Part shown: in pieces, positions 43,001 through 52,000 of the stretch
Numbering within the stretch: position 1 is the first letter of the stretch
Layout of the letters: every line of letters begins with the position of its first letter
Assembly: GCA_951640165.1 (NCBI GenBank)
Contig: OX621260.1
Coordinates: 14,402,001 to 14,466,000 of the forward strand
Reading direction: 5' to 3'
Source of the DNA: Pseudoips prasinana
Taxonomy: Eukaryota; Arthropoda; Insecta; Lepidoptera; Nolidae
Length of the DNA stretch: 64,000 nucleotides
The notes under the pieces: model-generated
Told to the model about the DNA's origin: nothing
The model's input: the letters and a program-made list of their open reading frames with translations, nothing else
Databases searched by the model: none
Program-made: the position numbers and the translations under genes

Positions 43001-46000
43001 TACATACACTGAATATTTAATTTAATATGTATGTATATGCATTGTTATTTACTAAATTAGTTACTTGGAATAAAGTTTATTTTTCTTTATTTTGTATTGA
43101 ATGATGGAATTTGAATGAATACAAATAAAACTGCGATTAAAGTCTTATTACTTTGACTTACGGTCCATTTCAATTTGTTTTGCCAGTACAGGGTTAATAT
43201 GACAATAATTTCCGTAGTTTTAATTATTTTTGCAATAAAATAATACCTACATTAAAAATGATAATAGGTCTTTACCTATGAAATTGCCGTTTTGTATGAA
43301 AAAATTTAAACGAATTTTTTTCATGAATTTTTTTATTTGTATTAATCGAAGTAATCACCCATGCAATCAATGCATCTTTGCCATCGCAGTGGCAGTTTAT
43401 TGATGCCCTTCTTAAAGAAATCAGCTGGACGGGAGGCAACAAATTCTTCAAAGGCATTTTGTACTGCCTCTCGGGTATTGAATTTTTTTCCCGCCAAGAA
43501 GTTATCCAAATTCTGGAAAAAGTAGTAGTCTGTAGGCGCAAGGTCTGGTGAGTAGGGCGGATGACGGAGAGCTTCCAACCCCAGTTCTTGCAACTTGGAG
43601 ACTGTCTGCTGTGCAGTATGAGGTCGCGCGTTGTCGTGCAGGAGCAGCGGAGACGAGCGATTGACCAATGCTGGTTGGAGATGCGCCAGCTTCTCCATCA
43701 TTGTGCTCAGTTCTTCACAGTACACATCTGCAGTAATGCTCACCCCGTTTGGTAAGAAGCTGTGATGAATCACACCGGCGCTAGACCACCAAACAGTGAC
43801 CATCACTTTTCTAGGGGTAAGTTTTCGTTTAGGGCATTGTTTAGGTGCTGAACCAGGATCCAACCAACTTGCTGAGCGCTTGCGGTTATCAAACAGAATC
43901 CATTTTTCATCGCAGGTAACAATGCGGTTCAAAATTCCTTCATTTGTGTGTCTGTTGAGCAGTGCAAGGCACGTCTCGACGCGTACTTCGCGCTGGCGAT
44001 CATTGAGTTCGTGGGGCACCCATTTGTCAAGCTTTTTTACCTTGCCAATTTGACGCAAATGGACCAATATTGTTTTGACGCTAACGTCGAAAGCTGCTGC
44101 TAATTCAGCCGTAGATTGTGTATCATCAGCTTCCACAACCGCCTTTAATTCGTCATTGTCGACCAAAGTCTTCGGACGACCGCGAGGTTCATTTTTCAGG
44201 TCGAAATTTCCAGAACGGAAGCGAGCAAACCAATAACAGGTGGTGCGTTGGTTTGTAGTGTTAGCTCCGTAAACGTCGTTGATGTTGCGTGCCGCTTGTG
44301 CCGCGTTGCTGCCACGACGGTACTCATATTCCATAATTACTCGAATTTTTAACGTATCCATGATGACGAAAAAGATTGAAATGCGATGAAAATGTAACAC
44401 TAATCAATAAAGAAATGACTACTTTTGGAAAAAAGAATCCATGTTTTTAAAATAAAATTAATTTGAAATTAGAATTCTTAGCCAAACAAAAATTATTTTG
44501 ATTTGAAATGGCCAGTACTGCAGAACGGCAATTTCATAGGTAAAGACCTAATATAAATCGATTCAGTAAACGATTGTGAACAAACTATTTTCAGGATGTG
44601 CGTAAATTAAGTTACATATTGTATAAAATGTCATCCCTTTTTTCTTCGTCTCAATGGATCAACCTAAGCTAATGGCGAATAAAAATCTGATGACTTTGGG
44701 AAATTTGTTGTAGAAGCGTATACACTGCTCCATAGTTACAAGTATAGTATATTTCAACATTTTTAGAAGATTTATCACAAAAGGTACCAACATGAACCCT
44801 GTTAGGGCGTAACAATATAGCTTTACATTTATTAAATATTATTCGCATACATTGATAATTAAATAACTTTACCAAAATTCATGTCATGTTACTTATCTAT
44901 TCTGTGGTCTAGTTATAAAATTGCACATAATATTATTAAATTACGACGGCCGATGGGGCAGAAATTTTCTCGAGTGGCGACCACGAACCGAAAGACGCAG
45001 CGTGGGCAGGCCTCCTACACGGTGAAACGACGATCTTGTGCGGGTCGCGGGAAGCCGCTGGATGCGGGCAGCGCAGGATCGGCTATTGTGGAGATCCTTG
45101 GGGGAGGTCTTTGTCCAGCAGTGGACGTCTTTCGGCTGATATGATGAATAATAATTTAATAAATATTGTATTTCTAATCAAATTAAATTGATATTGGTAT
45201 AAAAGAGGCCACAAAAGAGATAATGTGGAAACGAGTAGAATGTGAAACAAGATTATGCTTATTTATAGTATTTATGTTCCTGGTCTCACCTATTTTTGTT
45301 GCTCCATATATTTCTGTACAGACATATTTTCATACATATTTTGTGTAGCAACAGTTAGAACGATTATTTTTTTTTAACCTTTTTCATAGCGAAACTCTGC
45401 CACCAAGGTTGGACACAAGGTTACTTCTAAAACACCAACAACCCCTCAGTACTATACAGTTAACACCATAAGCAACAACTTTTGTTTTACAACTTTTGAT
45501 ATTTTGGTAGATTTTATTAATTAAGTACATTTTTATTAATCTAACTTTCGCCTTGAACGAGCAAACTCGCGCGAGCTTTGGGTCGTTCGCGTCGTCCTTC
45601 TTTAATGAAACATAGACCTACAAATGTTACGATAGTACAACAAAAGCTTTTAATTTTTTTTATGAATTATGTCCGAACTCGTAGAACTAAAGTGGTTGAT
45701 TATGATGTTTGCAATTTAATCTTGGGAGCTTGTTGGTGTTTTACAAGTAACCATGTATAGCTCTATCAGTTTTTATAGTTAGTATCGCGGTCTTTTGACG
45801 GTTAGTTATATATCTATTTTTTAATTTTAGATCGAATCAAGAACAAATTTTCCAAGATGTGTCACAGTACATGATGACAGTGGTCAGGTATTTGAACAAC
45901 ATCATAATAGAGAAGTATAATGGAGTTTTGGATCTGGTACCGCTTTTCATCAGTTGGGATGATATATCGGTATGTATGTCTTTCACGCAGAATGCTCTGA

Positions 46001-49000
46001 GGAATTGTTTGAGCTGGTGTCATCGTCCCCTTTTTATCATCAGTAGGGTTCATCCTTACCAGCTGGAAGCGATCTCGTCGAGCAAGGTTTGCTTTCAGCG
46101 ATCAAGATATGATATATATAAGCGATTAATTACATGCTGCGGTGTTTCCTCAGTGCTATGACATGTCCGTCTTTAAACGAGGTTTAAAAATAATATTAAT
46201 GTCACGGAAGGCAGCGGTTCACTGGACCAAGTGGTATTGCGAATATCCATAATATATAATATTATATTATATAGAAGTAACCTCCGGTTGCATGGATCCT
46301 GTTGTCGCTGGTTGCAGATCCTATTTTTTATATTCATATGTATATTTTTTTTAAATCCATCTAATAAGAGAAAATAAAACCCGTCTTACTAGTTCGTAAC
46401 TCAATAAATATTAAAAAAATATGTTTTTCAGAATAATGCGGAGACTTTGGACAGAAGTGCCGAAATCAAGTTGAGTGATATGGTGTTGACTGGCCTGGAC
46501 ACCGCATACTCTGCTCACTCCGGTGGACCCTGGAAGTATGATGCATACCTTATCAGCGAGCAAATTAGGTTTAGCACCATTCAGGTACTAAATGAATATA
46601 CAGGGTTACTTCTACTACTTTCTACTCTAAAACACCAATAATGTCGCAGTACGAGATAGTTAACTCCATAAGCAACAACTTTTGCTCTACAACTTTTGAT
46701 AATATGCTAAATTTTATTATCATACAAAGGTATGTGGGAATGTTTATAACTCTATCAGCATCGCAAAGACGCGAACACGCGCGCGAGATTAAAGACGTTC
46801 GCGCGTCGTCGTTTCGTTTATGAATGAAACATAGTTCTATAAATATCACGATAGTACAATAAAAATATAAAAACATTATTTTTATTTCATGTATATATTT
46901 CATATTTCCGAACTCGTAGAACAAAAGTTGTTGCTTATGATGTTAGCAATCTAGTCCTGCGATGTAGTTAGTGTTTTACAAATAAGCTTTAATAAATACA
47001 TATAATAATATAATAAAAAATGTTCTTCTACTTTTATTCTTTCCTTAAATGGCTTTACACCATGTTCACGTTTCTCAACTTTTAATAGCTTAACATAATT
47101 GCAATCAAAACTTTTTGGTGCAGTATTTATTTTTTAATTATATTACAGGTTTAATTAGTCTAGTAACTTTAACTAGACTAATTAAACTCGGCATTCATTT
47201 AAACTAGAAGTAGTTTAATCGATGAATTGAACGGAATCCGCCAACGGGATGAGATGGGGTGACGATATTCTATGCCGTCAGCCACACAGCACAAAATATA
47301 AAAATTATTAAGTTTACAAAATCAAAATTGATCTTAGAACTCATTTTCTCTAATTTCTCTTACCGCCATCTTTAAGAAGACAATTAACAAGTATCCCGCT
47401 GAATGTTTCCACCCCGTGGAAACTCGTCGCGTCTCCCTGATTACTATATCCATCATACTCCGATCACCAACTCATCAAGTTAGTTTTCCATGTATACATT
47501 CTGTAGGTCCGAGGGAAGGCTACGATGAAGACTTCAGAGTCGCAGACAAATCAATTTGCAGTGGAGATGTTGGATGTTGCTGTGGACGTTGAACTAGATG
47601 TCAAACCAGGAAACGACGATCTTCGGAAGAAACACAGACGAGACGGTTACCAAGGTCCCGTCTCCGTCCGCAGTGTTGAGGTGATCAGTATCAGGTACAG
47701 TGCCAAAGAGACAATAAAACATAATTTCTGTTCTTCTCCGATAATAAAAAACAAAATATATTGCAACTAGAGATCGCACTTGTTCAAAATTTGACCATTA
47801 TTGCCAAAGACTATAGACATTAATGACAAATAATATTAATCAGATCTCACTTTTGACACTCAGTTTATCAGTGTGTGAGTGGGTGAGTGTGTATGTTTGT
47901 TACTTCTTCACGTCTAAACGGCTAGAGCGATTTTAATAAATTTTTGGCGAAGAGTTAGCTGACAACCTGGATTAACACATAGGTTATAATTTATAAAGTT
48001 TAACGCGGGTGAACCGCGGGGCACAGCTAGTTGATATTATAATTGATTGGTTTCCGGCTCAGAAAGAATAACAACCCCCTTCCCCATCATCTCGGTTTAA
48101 AAGGCGACTAAGAGATACATCAGGTAGTTGGGCAAAAGTGCTTCCTGACTGAGTACCACCAAACTGCGGTCACCAACTCGCATGCTAAGTGCGGTGACTA
48201 CGGCAAACCGCTCCAAATGGCATCGTTTTAAAACCTTTCTTAAGTTTAACAGTGGACGATATCACGCTGATAATGTAATAGACTGGACATGAGGCACAGT
48301 GGTAAGGTTAGGTTAGTGAGTTTTATAGTGGTTGATAGTCATTGTCTCGCGACTAACTCTGCATCTTGTGTAAAAGTGCCACCACCGTGTAACTATTTGT
48401 GGTACGCGTAAGTGGTTAGTTTGAGTTTGGGTGGTATTTGTGTATCAACGTAAATTGTATGTTTCTAAACTCCTCCCCAATCATCATATCAGCCGAAAGA
48501 CGTCCACTGCTGGAGAAAGCTCTCCCCCAAAGATCTCCACACTTGCCGGTCTTGCGCTATTCGCATCCAGCGCTTTCCAACGACCCGCACAAGATTATCG
48601 GTCTATCTTCTAGGCCTGCCCACGCTGCGACTTTCGGTTCGTGGTCGCCACTCAAGAACCTTTCTGCCCCAACGGCCGTCGGTTCTACGAGCTATGTCCC
48701 TCGCCCACTGCCACTTCAGTTTTGCAATTCTACGGACCATGTCGGTGACTTTGGTTCGCCTGCGTATTTCGACGTTTCTGAATCGATCTTGCAGGGAAAC
48801 TCCGAGCATAAACTCCCCCTCAATAAAGTTATTTAATTCGCTAATCGAGTTCAAACCCAAGGCAGTGCACCACGGACTTTAAAATTAATTATCTCGTTCT
48901 TAAAACGGCGAAGGAAAACATCGGAAAGAAAGTTCAAGGAACAGTTCTCCAGAAAGTTTTTGATGGCATGTGAAGTCTGCCAACCTGCAATAGGCCAGCG

Positions 49001-52000
49001 TGGGGAACTATGGCCTGTCCCCTATCTTTATGAAAGGAGGCCCTTGCCTGCAGTGGGACAGTAATAGGCTGAATAATCAAACTATAAAAACTATGATTTT
49101 GTTATCATCTTGTTTCTTACGCATTTTGATAGTTTTCTGTTCAGTCTATTTATACACGTACTCAGTAAATTACTTTGATGTGGTAAAATTGGCTGTTATC
49201 AACCTTTCAGTTCTATTTCAGTTCAGATTTTCAGTTTTCGATATAATTTAGAGAGTGAAGCCCTTTTTGAAAAAGTCTTTGTAATTTCCCTGAAGTGTGT
49301 TTTTTTCGAGCTCCTACCGCTCGCAACACCAGAGGAGTCGCGGGTGCGTTGCCGGCCTTTAAGAGTCAGTAAACAAGTGCTGCTGACTGTTCCCCGCACC
49401 CCGATGAGCTCTGTCGTCCTTACACACACGCAGAAACACAACTTTAAATTATTAGTGTTATTATTAAGGAATGTATTCTGTAAGGTGGAGTTACTTCCCC
49501 AGTTGGGCTGCTCTTTGAGCGATAAACGCTTTGCCCTACATCTCTTCATTTACTTATATTTATTTTTGTAGGAAAATGGAGTTTTCAATGCCCGAAGGTC
49601 TACCTCGTCCAGCAGAATCAATCATAAAAGGATACCTCCAGAGCCAAGTGCCGCATCAGTTGCAGGAATTTTTCACTAGTGTTCTAAAGGCGGCTATCGC
49701 CAAAACGGTTGTCCGCGAAAAATCTAATAAGAAAGTAGATGAGTGCGAGCAGATATTGAAACTCAAAGGTCTAGTGCCTCCTCCAATACCAGGTAAATAT
49801 GAATATAGTACATATATAATTTCAATCAATATCAGAATATTATCACCCGTGGGGAAGAAGAAGTCGAAGTCGACCTGAGAGAATATCTACCAGAGGACGG
49901 GCAGCAGCGTCTTAGTTATTTCTGAATACTATGACCATCTTATCATATCATCTTAATACTTGTCCATTTCAAAAGTCAAAAAAGGCAAATATCATTTATT
50001 CCCTAAAAAAATTACATTTATGAGGAAAAGTCATTTTTTTATTACCCTACCGTGCAGTGCATGAGTGTCAGCTACTGAGAAACACTTCCAGCAAAATCAG
50101 TAAGAATCCTTTTTTCAAATAAAATATACTTAAGATTAATTACAATCATTTGTGTTGACTCAGAACAACTCAATCCCAAGCACTTTTGTCACTTAAATAA
50201 TCAGAAATTTTGTAATATTCCCCTGTTACACAATTAAACTTATTCGTAGACAATTCTCTAATATCACTGGGAAGTTTGTTATAGAATCTTATACATTGCC
50301 CCATAAAAGAGTTACTTATTTTGTGGAGATGGGTAGTATGCAATATAAGATTATTCTTATATCTAGTATTTACATTATGTGTATCGCTCCTTTTACAGAA
50401 GGAATCGATATTTTAAGTACCTACTTTGACTTGCTAGCATATAAAAAAAACATATTCACTTCAATTCATCATTACTTATACATATTTTCATCATCACCAT
50501 CATCATTATGTCAGCCGAATGACGTACACTGCTGGACAAAGGCCTCTCCAAAAGATATCCACAATGGAGTCATCCAGAGAATCCATCATTCGGAGGGATA
50601 TGCCATAATTACCACGCTTGGCAGACGGGTTAGCGATGGCTGTACGATGGCAGTACTGTATTGTATATCATAGTTTACAGAGAGACGATGCTGTCTGTTC
50701 TCTGGTAGGTGTTGGCTAAGAACGAGTGTGTTGCGACGCAGCCCGGCCACAGTCGATTTCGTAATTTATAGACGTATCATGTGTGCTGCGACGCAGCCCG
50801 GCCACAGTCGATTTCGTAATTTATAGACGTATCATGTGTTCTGCGAAGCAGCCCGGCCACAGTCGATTTCGTAATTTATAGACGTATCATGTGTGCTGCG
50901 ACGTAGCCCAGCCACAGTCGATTTCGTAATTTATAGACGTATCATGTGTTCTACGATGCAGCCCGGCCACAGTCGATTTCGTAATTTATAGACGTATCAT
51001 GTGTTCTGCGACGCAGCCCGGCCACAGTCGATTTCGTAATTTATAGACGTATCATGTGTGCTGCGACGCAGCCCGGCCACAGTCGATTTCGTAATTTATA
51101 GACGTATCATGTGTTCTGCGACGCAGCCCGGCCACAGTCGATTTCGTAATTTATAGACGTATCATGTGTGCTGCGACGCAGCCCGGCCACAGTCGATTTC
51201 GTAATTTATAGACTATAAATTACGAAATCGACTGTGGCCGGGCTGCGTCGCAACACACGATTTCTACGCTTTCCATGAGATGGGATGGGGTGGTGACTTC
51301 TGTCGCGATCGGCCAAACAAGTTGTTCATTTCACTTAGTGTATATGTATGTATGGCGCTCATAGCTAGATGCTCTCACTAGTCCGTAAGAGATCGACGAG
51401 GTAAAGCAACTAGACTCGCGGTCAGGCCATAGATGGGTGACCGCCTAAGTGGTTTAATTTCTGTACGTCTCCGTGCTTCGGAGGACACGCTGAGCTGTCG
51501 GTCCCGGTTGTAGTCATTCAACAACATTCATTAAGCCATGTCAGAGGCCTACTGGGCGGCTTGAACAACTTTGACACTAGTGTAACCACTGCACATACGA
51601 TAAGTATGTATTTGCTATGTAGTTGACGGCAAAGAATATCGCCACCCCATTTCATCCCGTGGAAACGGGCAGCAGCATGTCTCTGTGTACTATTACCTTC
51701 ATAATGCGATCGGCAACTTGTCTGCCAAGCGTGGCGCTCATGGCAAATCCCTCCAAATTATGGACACAACTTCATAACGGAAATGGTTTGGGAGGCCTTT
51801 GTCCAGCAGTGGACGTCATTTGGCTGACATGATGATGATGATGTGATCATAAAAATAGGTGCTAATAGCTAGATTAGCGTGCCATAGATGGGTGCCAAGT
51901 GATTTAATTTGAGCTGCCATTGCTGAGCCTCTCCGTGCGTCGGAGGGCACGTTAAGTTCCTGGTCCTGGTTTTAATCATTAGACAACAATCATTTACTAC

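Larger units (their letters stand above)
42933..44623. mobile_element. 397-bp-family TIR element carrying mariner copy 2
   Basis: Ends TATAACATGTAACTTAATTA and the complement of TACAATATGTAACTTAATTT. Without mariner (1288 bp plus TA) it is about 400 bp, as at 62945-63341. Confidence 0.8.

Noticed and set aside
50731..51211. CRISPR-like array
   Set aside because: The whole 55-bp unit is repeated without unique spacers, it is bounded by inverted arms, and the genome is an insect's.
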